IMG/VR virus record: IMGVR_UViG_3300044949_000347 | Coordinates: 1-29,948 of that record | Source of the DNA: a virus | Length of the DNA: 29,948 nt | Direction: 5' to 3' (one strand) | Part shown: piece after piece, positions 14,134-20,184 of the stretch | How the letters are laid out: every line of letters starts with the position of its first letter | How positions within the stretch are numbered: position 1 is the stretch's first letter | Made by a program: the position numbers and the translations under genes | Notes under the pieces: model-generated | Told to the model about the DNA's origin: nothing | Seen by the model: the letters and a program-made list of their open reading frames with translations, nothing else | The model's database searches: none

Positions 14134-14357
14134 TTGATTTCGTATGTTTTATTGTAGTATTCTTCACCTGATTCTTCTTTTGGATTGTCATTATGGTAGC
14201 CATAATCAAACCCCTCACAAATACCTTGATCGTAGGCATCAGTTATTTGCCGCTTTTCTTTTTTCTTTGCTTCATTTAAAATCATTTGCCAGGTAAATTT
14301 GTCTTTTGGTATTCCCCAAAGTTTTTCAAATAGGTAGTCTACTGCTGTCTTTTTCAT
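14130..14357 (-). CDS. Small early protein (75 aa)
   Basis: A helical N-terminus (TAVDYLFEKLWGIPKDKF) is followed by a charged helix (ILNEAKKKEKRQITDAYDQG) and an acidic Tyr-rich tail. The segment around the middle (EKxQIxDAYDQG) recurs in short proteins of Bacteroidota phages and prophages, from memory, without a known function. It overlaps Gp157 by 4 nt. Confidence 0.65.
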   Translation of the reverse strand: MKKTAVDYLFEKLWGIPKDKFTWQMILNEAKKKEKRQITDAYDQGICEGFDYGYHNDNPKEESGEEYYNKTYEIK

Positions 14358-14836
14358 TTGATTGATAGGTTAAAGTTTTCTACTAGTCTAGCACCCGTGA
14401 TAGAGTACCCTTCTTTGATTGCTTTTTTGATTGCTACTTTATCCGCTGTTATCGTGACCTTTTTCACCTGCCAATCTACCGGCAAAGCCTCTGGGATTTC
14501 TACCTCCACCGCCTCGGATCTTCTCAATGATATCTTGAATAGTGGGCTTTCTATCTTCTCTATTCCGCTTACTAGCATGGCCTTCTTTAGGCTTTCAGTT
14601 AGCCATGTAACCTTCTTATCCCTGCTTTCTTTCATTGCCTTGAGTCGCTTGATTTCGGCATCTATTTGATCCGCTTCGCTTTGATAGTTCGCTATCACCT
14701 TCGCATAGTTTATGCCTTTGCTTTGTAGTTGCTCCTGATTGATCAGCAATTCTGCTTCTAGTTCTGGAGTTAGTTCTTCGGTTTCAAGGAGGGCAGCCAA
14801 GTACTGCGCCTCCTGTGTCAATTGATACAAATTCAT
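14354..14836 (-). CDS. Gp157-family recombination-associated protein
   Basis: A protein of 160 aa with the siphovirus Gp157 layout. The long N-terminal coiled coil (about 1-85) contains repeated acidic helices and DAEIKRLKAMKESRD. A basic transition KKVTWLTESLKKAML follows, then a strand-rich C-terminus (FKISLRRSEAVEV, PVDWQVKKVTI) ending in GARLVENFNLSIK. Gp157 (PF05565) genes usually accompany ERF, as here with a 4-nt overlap. The role in recombination is not worked out; resistance-related annotations also exist for the family. Confidence 0.85.
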   Translation of the reverse strand: MNLYQLTQEAQYLAALLETEELTPELEAELLINQEQLQSKGINYAKVIANYQSEADQIDAEIKRLKAMKESRDKKVTWLTESLKKAMLVSGIEKIESPLFKISLRRSEAVEVEIPEALPVDWQVKKVTITADKVAIKKAIKEGYSITGARLVENFNLSIK

Positions 14837-15384
14837 AGTAGTCCTTCGATTATTTCTTTTTGATCATTTGTCAATGTGTATTTTTTTAGTGCCTCCTTGG
14901 CTGTTTTTTGCTGATATGGAGATCCGTTCAAGTACTGTACTATTCCTGCGAATTGATCTTCTGTAGGTGCTACCTTTGCAGGTGCAGGTGCTTGTCTCAA
15001 AGGCTTCATTGCTGCCTCGGCATCATCATCTGAAATGGCTAGATTCAGCACGCTTGTGATAGCATATCTCCTTGCATAACTGATAGCACTACCTTGAGCC
15101 TGTGGATCGTTCTGCCTTACTACTTGCAAGGTGTAGGTAGCAGAGATAAACTCACCGCTATCCGCGTGAATTAACATAGTGGTAAGCCCATCCCCATTAG
15201 GGAACTGAGATAGGACTAGCCCTGCCTTTTCCAATGGCTCTGCTATCTCTGTAATGATATGAGGAAGGCTTGCATAATTGGACTTGAAGAAGGGGTTCTT
15301 TGCATCCTTTGAAATGCGCCCAACCATAGCGTGAAACTTGGCTAGGGATTGGGTAAGGTTTTGGATTGAATTTGATTTCTCCAT
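14833..15384 (-). CDS. erf: ERF-family single-strand annealing protein
   Basis: A protein of 183 aa showing the ERF signature. An N-terminal helix leads to SKDAKNPFFKSNYASLP (about residues 25-41), then LPHIITEIAEPLEKAGLVL, and GSAISYARRYAITSVLNL with the following DDDAE (about 97-121). ERF proteins anneal complementary ssDNA during phage recombination and genome circularisation. The C-terminal 55 residues are a variable linker and a short helix. The A-rich leader contains a run of ACAAACAAACC before the ATG with no Shine-Dalgarno site. Confidence 0.92.
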   Translation of the reverse strand: MEKSNSIQNLTQSLAKFHAMVGRISKDAKNPFFKSNYASLPHIITEIAEPLEKAGLVLSQFPNGDGLTTMLIHADSGEFISATYTLQVVRQNDPQAQGSAISYARRYAITSVLNLAISDDDAEAAMKPLRQAPAPAKVAPTEDQFAGIVQYLNGSPYQQKTAKEALKKYTLTNDQKEIIEGLL

Positions 15385-15403
15385 TGGTTTGTTTGTTTGG
15401 TTT

Positions 15404-15670
15404 TTAGTAATTGCGTTCTATTTGTATTTCTAATTCCATGAGGATCGAAGCAGTAGGCTTGACCTCCACCACCTTCTCAAGATCTTCATCATAATATGAT
15501 AGGCTAGTAGTGTGATCTATGCTGATCTCCATTTCGCCATAGGCAGGAGCAAATTCGCTTTCATCTTCTCCTGTGTGTTCGATAGTGTAGTCTCCTTGCC
15601 AGACGTACTCCCTACCTTCGTAGGTGAATTCGATTTCTTGATCGTAGAAATTTTCTGTTTCGTAGTTCAT
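15404..15670 (-). CDS. Acidic early protein (88 aa) downstream of the ribozyme
   Basis: A strongly acidic, strand-rich protein (YETENFYDQEIEFTYEGREY, later EFAPAYGEMEISIDHTTS) without cysteines or membrane segments. Its ATG is 22 nt downstream of the predicted hammerhead cleavage site. The leader after cleavage would be short and A-rich. Acidic phage early proteins sometimes mimic DNA or block host nucleases. That is only a possibility here; no family is recognised. Confidence 0.6.
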   Translation of the reverse strand: MNYETENFYDQEIEFTYEGREYVWQGDYTIEHTGEDESEFAPAYGEMEISIDHTTSLSYYDEDLEKVVEVKPTASILMELEIQIERNY

Positions 15671-15686
15671 TGGTTTTTTGGTCTAT

Positions 15687-15738
15687 GGTTAAGACTGCCT
15701 TTCGGCAGTTTCGTCTATTCAAGACTCATCAGTTAACC
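15687..15738 (-). ncRNA. Hammerhead ribozyme (type I)
   Basis: On the minus strand, stem I 5' side GGTTAA (15738-15733) is followed by CTGATGA (15732-15726). Stem II is GTCT / AGAC with a TGAAT loop (15725-15713), then GAAA (15712-15709). Stem III is CTGCC / GGCAG with a GAAA loop (15708-15695), then TC (15694-15693), and stem I 3' side is TTAACC (15692-15687). Every conserved core base of the family is present, with the A15.1-U16.1 pair, the G10.1-C11.1 closing pair and a cleavable C17. Cleavage falls between 15693 and 15692. The open stem is stem I, so type I. It fills the gap between two early genes; the upstream stop codon ends just before stem I. Confidence 0.92.
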
Positions 15739-16050
15739 TTATGCAATCCAATCTGATATGCTTCCTCCGTATGACCAATCATTAGCATCACAAAACTGCT
15801 TCCATTCTGACCAAAATTTATTGCTCTTTTTGTCATAGCCTCCATTCATTAATTCTAAAGCATCTGATGCTTCATTGAATGCCTTAGTGTAGCATATATA
15901 GTCCCAAGAATATCCAGAATAAAGTAGGTTTCTACAAGTATTTGATCTTCTAGCAATTATTAGTAGCGTTTTGATAAACTCAGGATTTTTCACTTCTGAT
16001 TTCTCAATCATTACTTCGAATTTTGATTTGATGTCTATCCAGTTTGCCAT
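15739..16050 (-). CDS. First gene of the early operon, unknown (103 aa)
   Basis: Helical protein beginning MANWIDIKSKFEVMIEKSEV, with AFNEASDALELMNGGYD in the middle and a Trp-rich end (FWSEWKQFCDANDWSYGG). It is the gene nearest the promoter candidate at 16092-16122, and the hammerhead ribozyme follows its stop directly. Cleavage would separate its message from the rest of the operon. No known family is recognised. Confidence 0.6.
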   Translation of the reverse strand: MANWIDIKSKFEVMIEKSEVKNPEFIKTLLIIARRSNTCRNLLYSGYSWDYICYTKAFNEASDALELMNGGYDKKSNKFWSEWKQFCDANDWSYGGSISDWIA

Positions 16051-16091
16051 GATTTTTTTAGTTTTTGGTTTTATGTCCCTGTTTGATGAAT

Positions 16092-16122
16092 CAAATATCG
16101 AAGGAAAAAATTAGAAAAAAAA
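16092..16122 (-). promoter_or_regulatory. Early promoter candidate, copy 1 of a conserved element
   Basis: On the minus strand the -7 box GATATTTG (16092-16099) follows a 19-nt spacer behind TTTT (16119-16122), a weak -33. The spacer and flank match the 13658-13688 element closely (AGGAA-AAATTAGAAAA in the plus sense in both). A/T tracts lie upstream. It would start the leftward early transcript about 35 nt before the ATG at 16050. No convincing rightward promoter is visible in the remaining 16123-16204. Confidence 0.6.
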
Positions 16123-16204
16123 ATATTTATGAAAAAATTTTACACAAAAAGTGAGATTTTTTTCGAGTGTGCTTTTTTATGGTTATAACTTGCAAAAAAA
16201 AACT

Positions 16205-16456
16205 ATGCAAGAATCAGAAATCATTAACCCCTTCGGATACGGCAGAGCCTCTAAGATCATGGATGAAAACCGCAAGCCTGCTGAGTGGTGGGTAGACTAC
16301 ATCCAATTCAATGAGGTAGTATCTGAGAATGAGTTTTACATTCTTTTTGAGGATGGCTTCCTTATCAAGAAGGGAAGGTCAAAGTTCCAATCAAGTCAAT
16401 ACCTCAAAGGGGATAGGTTTAAAACTTTCAAGGAGTGCCATGAGTCAGAGATCTAG
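16205..16456 (+). CDS. Unknown protein, first gene of the plus-strand operon (83 aa)
   Basis: Started at ATG 16205 after an A9 leader. An in-frame GTG at 16151 would add residues encoded by the promoter region, so I do not use it. The protein reads MQESEIINPFGYGRASKIMD, with WWVDYIQFNEV in the middle and FKTFKECHESEI at the end. It is mixed alpha/beta, has no membrane segment and belongs to no family I know. Its end overlaps the next short gene by 17 nt. Confidence 0.6.
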   Translation: MQESEIINPFGYGRASKIMDENRKPAEWWVDYIQFNEVVSENEFYILFEDGFLIKKGRSKFQSSQYLKGDRFKTFKECHESEI

Positions 16457-16535
16457 ATCCTTCTTTAAAGTAGTTGGATTTTCTCTTATCTTTGCCTTGA
16501 TAGTTATAGCCATCTTTGAATATCTTATCCCATGA
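16440..16535 (+). CDS. Tiny single-pass membrane protein (31 aa)
   Basis: MSQRSRSFFKVVGF is followed by a strongly hydrophobic stretch (SLIFALIVIAIFEYLIP). The basic N-terminus predicts an N-in orientation. It overlaps the preceding gene by 17 nt and the following one as ATGA (16532-16535). Both junctions favour real translation. The function is unknown. Confidence 0.55.
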   Translation: MSQRSRSFFKVVGFSLIFALIVIAIFEYLIP

Positions 16536-16846
16536 ACTTTCACGAAAAAGTATATAAAGTCCTATCAGAGATAACAGATCTGCTAGTCTCTAAAAATCTC
16601 AAGTATGGAAACTCTGCCCTTGAGCCTATAGGCATCTTCTCAAAACTAGATCCTAGGGAAGGTCTGCTTATCCGCATAGATGACAAACTCAAGCGCATTA
16701 AAAATGGTAGCCTGGAAAAGGATGATGAAGATGTGATCAATGATCTGATAGGCTACCTAGTTCTACTCAAGATTCAAACACAAGAGGAAAGGTACAAAAG
16801 GAACAGGGAAAACAGGCTGAAAAATAGGATAGCAAATGAAGACTAA
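16532..16846 (+). CDS. DUF1599 / Nmad1-like protein (possible nucleotide-metabolism role)
   Basis: A 104-aa helical protein with NLKYGNSALEPIGIFSK (near 22-38), then LLIRIDDKLKRIKNG (45-59), an acidic DDEDVINDLIGYLVLLK segment and a basic tail. The KYGNS, RIDDKL-RI and DLIGYLVL blocks match, from memory, the DUF1599 family (PF07659, nucleotide modification associated domain 1). That family is structurally akin to MazG-like helical pyrophosphohydrolases. Asp49 and the Glu/Asp cluster at about 62-70 could bind a metal. It is the last gene of the rightward operon. Confidence 0.65.
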   Translation: MNFHEKVYKVLSEITDLLVSKNLKYGNSALEPIGIFSKLDPREGLLIRIDDKLKRIKNGSLEKDDEDVINDLIGYLVLLKIQTQEERYKRNRENRLKNRIANED

Positions 16847-16866
16847 TTCGAAAAAAATCCGAATTA
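16844..16866. terminator. Inverted repeat between convergent genes, possible bidirectional terminator
   Basis: TAATTCG (16844-16850) and CGAATTA (16860-16866) form a perfect 7-bp inverted repeat around an A-rich 9-nt loop. The left arm contains the stop codon of the plus-strand operon and the right arm the stop of the facing minus-strand gene. The stem is AT-rich and no clean T-tract follows on either strand, so termination is plausible but not certain. Confidence 0.4.
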
Positions 16867-17109
16867 ATCTAAATCATTTTCCTGATCTAGATGCAGGATC
16901 TCAGTCCTGATATCTTGATATCTGCCCTTGATCAAGCAGGAAGTATTGTCATAGAAGTAGATTATCTGAATGTCATGCAGTAACTCCTGAACATATTGGA
17001 TATCTCCGATCCTTACCATCCGCCTGCTCCATTCATGCTGAACTTCTAAACCCAAAGACTTCCAGTCAATGGTATTTCCAGACAGCATTACCTCTATTTC
17101 AATCCACAT
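16864..17109 (-). CDS. Unknown protein ending the lysis-module transcript (81 aa)
   Basis: A small mixed protein: MWIEIEVMLSGNTIDW, then MVRIGDIQYVQELLHDIQI and an acidic end ILHLDQENDLD. Its ATG shares bases with the stop of the spanin-like gene (TAATG). It is the last leftward gene before the convergent plus-strand operon. No membrane segment or known motif is visible. Confidence 0.55.
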   Translation of the reverse strand: MWIEIEVMLSGNTIDWKSLGLEVQHEWSRRMVRIGDIQYVQELLHDIQIIYFYDNTSCLIKGRYQDIRTEILHLDQENDLD

Positions 17110-17657
17110 TAAAACAATTTTTTAGATACCCCTACCTGATGCACTCCCTGTAGTGGTTGGAATTGGTATTCAAATAGGTACTTGTTATCAAGATATGAAA
17201 CTTTTGCGCTAGGTTGCAAAAGAGAATTCACTCCGGCACCTAGGTAGATTCCCTTCGTCTTTATGACTTTTGTCTCTGTTTTTGTTTCGGTTATTGTGTT
17301 GGTCACCACAGGTATTTTGAAATCGTTTGTAGCAGTCATTTTAAGGACTTCTCCAAGGACTTCACCGCTTACATGGGTACTTCCATACTCCGAAGGAAAG
17401 GAGGTCTTAAATAGGCTTATTTTAGGCTCATATTCTTTTAGTACTGTATCCCTTAAAACCTGAGTTTTTATCCTAGTTTTTGGCACATAAATAGTATCCA
17501 CTACATGAGAGTAAATTGTATCCGTTTCTACCTTCGTTTCTGTTTTATAGACTGTCTCTACTTCTGGTCTAGGGTAGATCACAAAAGCAAGAATTACACC
17601 TATCAAAAAAGAGATGGTAGCAATCCTGATCCGTTCATCATCTAGCATTTCTTTCAT
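17109..17657 (-). CDS. Membrane-anchored periplasmic protein, spanin-like candidate (182 aa)
   Basis: The short cytoplasmic N-terminus (MKEMLDDERIRI) is followed by one membrane helix (about 13-29, ATISFLIGVILAFVIYP). A long Thr/Glu/Lys-rich, valine-alternating region follows (VYKTETKVETDTIY, later ITETKTETKVIKTKG) that would form extended strands across the periplasm. The C-terminal strands (GIYLGAGVNSLL) resemble an outer-membrane or OmpA-like barrel piece. It is downstream of the endolysin and holin candidates and could span or disrupt the envelope, like a spanin. No lipobox is seen. A structural or superinfection role cannot be excluded. Confidence 0.55.
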   Translation of the reverse strand: MKEMLDDERIRIATISFLIGVILAFVIYPRPEVETVYKTETKVETDTIYSHVVDTIYVPKTRIKTQVLRDTVLKEYEPKISLFKTSFPSEYGSTHVSGEVLGEVLKMTATNDFKIPVVTNTITETKTETKVIKTKGIYLGAGVNSLLQPSAKVSYLDNKYLFEYQFQPLQGVHQVGVSKKLF

Positions 17658-17875
17658 TGAGTTATAAATAGGTCTTCATCGTAAAACATAGCCCTGAATT
17701 GATCTCTGCATTTTTGTAAGGTTTGGTACTCCTCATCCGTGAGATCCTCGTACTTTATCTGGTTTCTTAGCCATTGGTCAAAGTCATAAGTGATAGACCT
17801 TAACTTCTGCCCGTTTATGGCTGCTCGGAAATCTTCCTCTTCCTCCGGTAGGTTAAATGATAGTTCTACTTTCAT
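17654..17875 (-). CDS. Small acidic phage protein (73 aa)
   Basis: Reads MKVELSFNLPEEEEDFRAAI, then LRSITYDFDQWLRNQIKYE and an acidic Tyr/Phe-rich C-terminus. The opening (a strand, NLPEE, then an Asp-Phe helix with A-NG) recurs in short proteins of Bacteroidota and Firmicutes phages, from general familiarity, without an established function. It overlaps the neighbours on both sides by 4 nt. Confidence 0.65.
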   Translation of the reverse strand: MKVELSFNLPEEEEDFRAAINGQKLRSITYDFDQWLRNQIKYEDLTDEEYQTLQKCRDQFRAMFYDEDLFITQ

Positions 17876-18753
17876 AGCGGAAACTTATGGGAGTCTACTA
17901 ATATTTCATAATTCTCTGATCCTTCCCTTACTGATCTTCTGCCGTGTAGGGTTAATATCCTACCGCCTACAGGCTTGACAGGTGCGCCTCTCTCAATATG
18001 CCATCCATGCGAACCATCACCGTACTCTTCCTTGTAAGATCCCGTGATAGCAAGGTGAATCTGCTTCTGCTGTAATTCGTAGACCCGCTTCCCTTGGTTG
18101 TAGTGGAGGCAGTCCCTAACATCATTTCTACTAGCATTCTCGTGAATGTGACCCATCACGAATACATCCATATTCTCATAGGTCTCTAAGGCTCGTGTCA
18201 AGTTAATAGCACCCTTTGTGACTATTCCACCTCCACCTGATCCATGAAAATACTTCAGGCTTTTAGTCATGAAAGTATTGCTTTTGATCTCGTATTTTAA
18301 TACTATCCATCCGCCATATCCACCGGTAAAAACATTGCTTTGATTCTTGTAGTTGAATAGGTCTACAAATCTCTGAAGGATGTCTGTCTCCTGGTATTTG
18401 ATTATCGCAGTCTCATGATTCCCGTACCCTATCACAGTCAAGATGGATGCATAAGGTGACCACCATTCTACAGCCGTTTCAACTATGCTATCCAAGTACT
18501 TTGCATTGTTATGTTCAGGAAGGATGTCGCTTTTATTACCTCTTCGATCTCCCTTGCCCTGCATTAAACAGAAAAAATCCCCATTGATAAAAACAGGAAT
18601 TTGATTTTCAAGGCAGTAGTCTAGATGTCTCTTGAGCATATCCCTGTCACACTTTGGATTATCCCAATGAAGATCCGAAAGAAGGGCTACTCTGTTTTCC
18701 TCTTTGCTTAGTGAAAGAGAATGCACATTGCGTGCTATTTTATTTAATTCCAT
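17872..18753 (-). CDS. Calcineurin-like metallophosphoesterase
   Basis: A protein of 293 aa with the metallophosphoesterase motifs in order: SDLHWD (26-31, Asp27 and His29), GDFF (58-61), GYGNHE (109-114, Asn112 and His113), FHGSGGG (169-175) and GHIHE (201-205). These residues bind two metal ions and hydrolyse a phosphodiester or phosphate monoester. The substrate is unknown. Phage members may act on cyclic nucleotides, nucleic acid ends or ligated RNA, and 2',3'-cyclic phosphates left by a ribozyme are an imaginable substrate. The gene sits within the lysis cluster, with a 21-nt gap after the small membrane protein. Confidence 0.88.
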   Translation of the reverse strand: MELNKIARNVHSLSLSKEENRVALLSDLHWDNPKCDRDMLKRHLDYCLENQIPVFINGDFFCLMQGKGDRRGNKSDILPEHNNAKYLDSIVETAVEWWSPYASILTVIGYGNHETAIIKYQETDILQRFVDLFNYKNQSNVFTGGYGGWIVLKYEIKSNTFMTKSLKYFHGSGGGGIVTKGAINLTRALETYENMDVFVMGHIHENASRNDVRDCLHYNQGKRVYELQQKQIHLAITGSYKEEYGDGSHGWHIERGAPVKPVGGRILTLHGRRSVREGSENYEILVDSHKFPL

Positions 18754-18774
18754 TTAGGGAATATTTGGTTGCAG

Positions 18775-18963
18775 TTACTTTACGAACTTTTCAAACCTGC
18801 TCAATATGGTATCAGGGCTGAAGATTAAAACTAGGCCGATTCCTATCCCGAAAGAAGCATCAGACCAAGATACACTTTTGACAAAGACACTTAAGATACT
18901 AGCCAGAATTAGAATAATTCCTAGGGCTGTAGTCTTCCATGCTTTTAGGTTCTTCAATTTCAT
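18775..18963 (-). CDS. Small two-helix membrane protein, holin candidate (62 aa)
   Basis: The basic N-terminus MKLKNLKAWKTT leads to a helix at about 13-28 (LGIILILASILSVFV), a polar turn (KSVSWSDASF), a second helix at about 39-50 (GIGIGLVLIFSP) and a basic C-terminal tail (ILSRFEKFVK). Two helices with basic ends is a class II or III holin layout. It starts within the endolysin stop (ATGA). A second holin-like gene lies upstream of the endolysin, so one may be an antiholin. Confidence 0.6.
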   Translation of the reverse strand: MKLKNLKAWKTTALGIILILASILSVFVKSVSWSDASFGIGIGLVLIFSPDTILSRFEKFVK

Positions 18964-19385
18964 TGTACTATCCCTCTGTATTCTGCCTTCGCATCAAAGC
19001 AAGGGCAGGCTTTGTTTGCATTTGGAAAATCCCTATGCCCCTGAATGATTAGTTTCTTATTATCTGCCCACTCAATCACCTCTTTAATGCACAGCAAAAT
19101 TGCTTTTTTCTGCGCATCAGTTCTGTTATCTACAGGCTTTCCTTCCTTAGTGATTCCACCTATATAAGAAATGTGAATTGATTCTTTATTGAAACCCCTT
19201 ACCCCGTTTGCTACACCATTGAAATCCATGAGCCTATGAATCGTTCCATTAGGTTCAATCAGTAGATGATATCCTGGGGACTTCCATCCTAGCGTATCTT
19301 TCCAATGCCTTTGAATGGCTGCCACAGTAGCAGTAGGCTGAGATGCTGTGCAATGAATAGCAATATATTTAATAGGTTTTTTCAT
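18960..19385 (-). CDS. Endolysin: N-acetylmuramoyl-L-alanine amidase (amidase_2)
   Basis: A 141-aa single-domain amidase of T7-lysozyme type that cuts the bond between MurNAc and L-alanine in peptidoglycan. The zinc ligands visible are His11 (IAIHCTAS), His117 (QGHRDF) and a Cys at 127 or 129 (ANKACPCFDA). Tyr39 in SPGYHLLI corresponds to the conserved active-site Tyr. GFNKESIHISYIGG is the core strand. There is no signal peptide, so export depends on a holin. There is also no separate cell-wall-binding domain, as usual for phages of Gram-negative hosts. Confidence 0.93.
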   Translation of the reverse strand: MKKPIKYIAIHCTASQPTATVAAIQRHWKDTLGWKSPGYHLLIEPNGTIHRLMDFNGVANGVRGFNKESIHISYIGGITKEGKPVDNRTDAQKKAILLCIKEVIEWADNKKLIIQGHRDFPNANKACPCFDAKAEYRGIVQ

Positions 19386-19504
19386 CTTCCTTGACCCCTA
19401 TACTTTTTAGGTTTATTCAATGCCTTACTATAGGCCTTCTTTGCCTTTCCGTTTCTCCTTTTTCCAAAGGTCACTTTTACCTGCGCACTACTTCCCTTCT
19501 TCAT
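19382..19504 (-). CDS. Tiny, highly basic protein in the lysis cassette (40 aa)
   Basis: An ATG at 19504 overlaps the end of the holin-like gene by 17 nt, and its TGA overlaps the amidase ATG (ATGA). The product starts MKKGSSAQVKVTFGKRRNGK, with more Lys/Arg after it and a GQGR end; more than a third of residues are Lys or Arg. It could bind nucleic acid or act on membranes. The junctions support translation, and the basic FGKRR-GKAKK pattern looks like a recurring small phage protein, from memory only. Confidence 0.65.
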   Translation of the reverse strand: MKKGSSAQVKVTFGKRRNGKAKKAYSKALNKPKKYRGQGR

Positions 19505-19691
19505 CTTTCCTGCTGTCAAAAATTGCCTTTTCGTTTTTGATTTTATAAACTAGCCACACAATGGAAAGCAGCGAAATGATCATAGTCAAGACCACATTCA
19601 AGAAGTCTATTCCTATGGCTTGGAAAACATTCGCAAGGACTGCTACAAGTGTGGAGGGTACTCCTATTTCATCTTTCTGCAAGATATTCAT
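19488..19691 (-). CDS. Small membrane protein, holin candidate (67 aa)
   Basis: The N-terminal half (MNILQKDEIGVPSTLVAVLANVF...) is weakly amphipathic. It is followed by one strong hydrophobic helix at about 29-49 (FLNVVLTMIISLLSIVWLVY) and a charged cytoplasmic tail (KIKNEKAIFDSRKDEEGK). One membrane helix with a charged tail fits a class III holin. The gene is immediately upstream of the endolysin cluster. Two membrane proteins flank the endolysin, so which one makes the lethal hole cannot be decided. Confidence 0.6.
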   Translation of the reverse strand: MNILQKDEIGVPSTLVAVLANVFQAIGIDFLNVVLTMIISLLSIVWLVYKIKNEKAIFDSRKDEEGK

Positions 19692-19695
19692 TTCA

Positions 19696-20130
19696 TTATT
19701 CGGTAGGGATGGAACAAAGGTCTAGAGGCATTGGAGCAGTAACCTGTATAGTGATTGATACACCGGCTGTAAAGTCATCAAAGCGTTCTTGGAAAAATTC
19801 CAGAGTCGAGTTAGGAGCAGTATTAAAGGTGTAATCATTGTCAAGTTTTAATTTTGCTAGGACATCCAAAGCCACAAGCATCTGATCACTTTGAATCTGT
19901 AGCCTGTTGCTTTTGTCTTCAGTCAATAGATCAGCAAAGAGAAGGACTAGGTCATAGCGTAGAGTAGTAGAATTATAGATTGCAGGCCGTACCACAGTCC
20001 AAAGAACAGGGTACTGAATCTCTCCGCCATTATCTACATAGTCATAGATATCACCCTCTCCGAAGGTTCGGATCATTGGGTGCGCTTCTTGGATTGCTTT
20101 TAACTTTTTGACTAGGTCTACTAATGTCAT
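19696..20130 (-). CDS. Neck / tail-terminator-like protein (144 aa)
   Basis: An N-terminal helix (LVDLVKKLKAIQEAHPMIR) is followed by an acidic loop, a strand (YPVLWTVVRPAIY), RYDLVLLFADLL, a helix (QSDQMLVALDVLAKLK) and a C-terminal strand with ITIQVTAPMPLD. This alternation, with FTAGVSITIQV near the end, is typical of small neck or tail-completion proteins of Bacteroidota phages. It lies right after the head-tail connector gene. The neck role is inferred from place and layout. Confidence 0.55.
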   Translation of the reverse strand: MTLVDLVKKLKAIQEAHPMIRTFGEGDIYDYVDNGGEIQYPVLWTVVRPAIYNSTTLRYDLVLLFADLLTEDKSNRLQIQSDQMLVALDVLAKLKLDNDYTFNTAPNSTLEFFQERFDDFTAGVSITIQVTAPMPLDLCSIPTE

Positions 20131-20182
20131 GCTGCTTGCTTAGGAATTCTTTTAACTTTTTTTCGTTTTTAGAATAAGCCAT
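20051..20182 (-). CDS. Short overlapping frame of doubtful status (43 aa)
   Basis: An ATG at 20182, only 2 nt after the connector gene's stop, opens 43 codons (MAYSKNEKKLKEFLSKQHDI, then basic and Pro/Asn-rich). The frame fills the 54-nt gap before the neck gene but then overlaps that gene by 80 nt in another frame. The tight start spacing argues for translation; the long overlap argues against it. It might only deliver ribosomes to the start at 20130. Confidence 0.3.
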   Translation of the reverse strand: MAYSKNEKKLKEFLSKQHDISRPSQKVKSNPRSAPNDPNLRRG

Positions 20183-20184
20183 TT

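Noticed and set aside
14358-14669. Plus-strand open frame of 103 codons over the Gp157 gene.
   Set aside because: Antisense shadow of a well-recognised coding sequence; no leader or neighbour on that strand.
16151-16204. GTG start at 16151 for the first plus-strand gene.
   Set aside because: It would begin within the divergent promoter region; the ATG at 16205 follows the A-rich leader.
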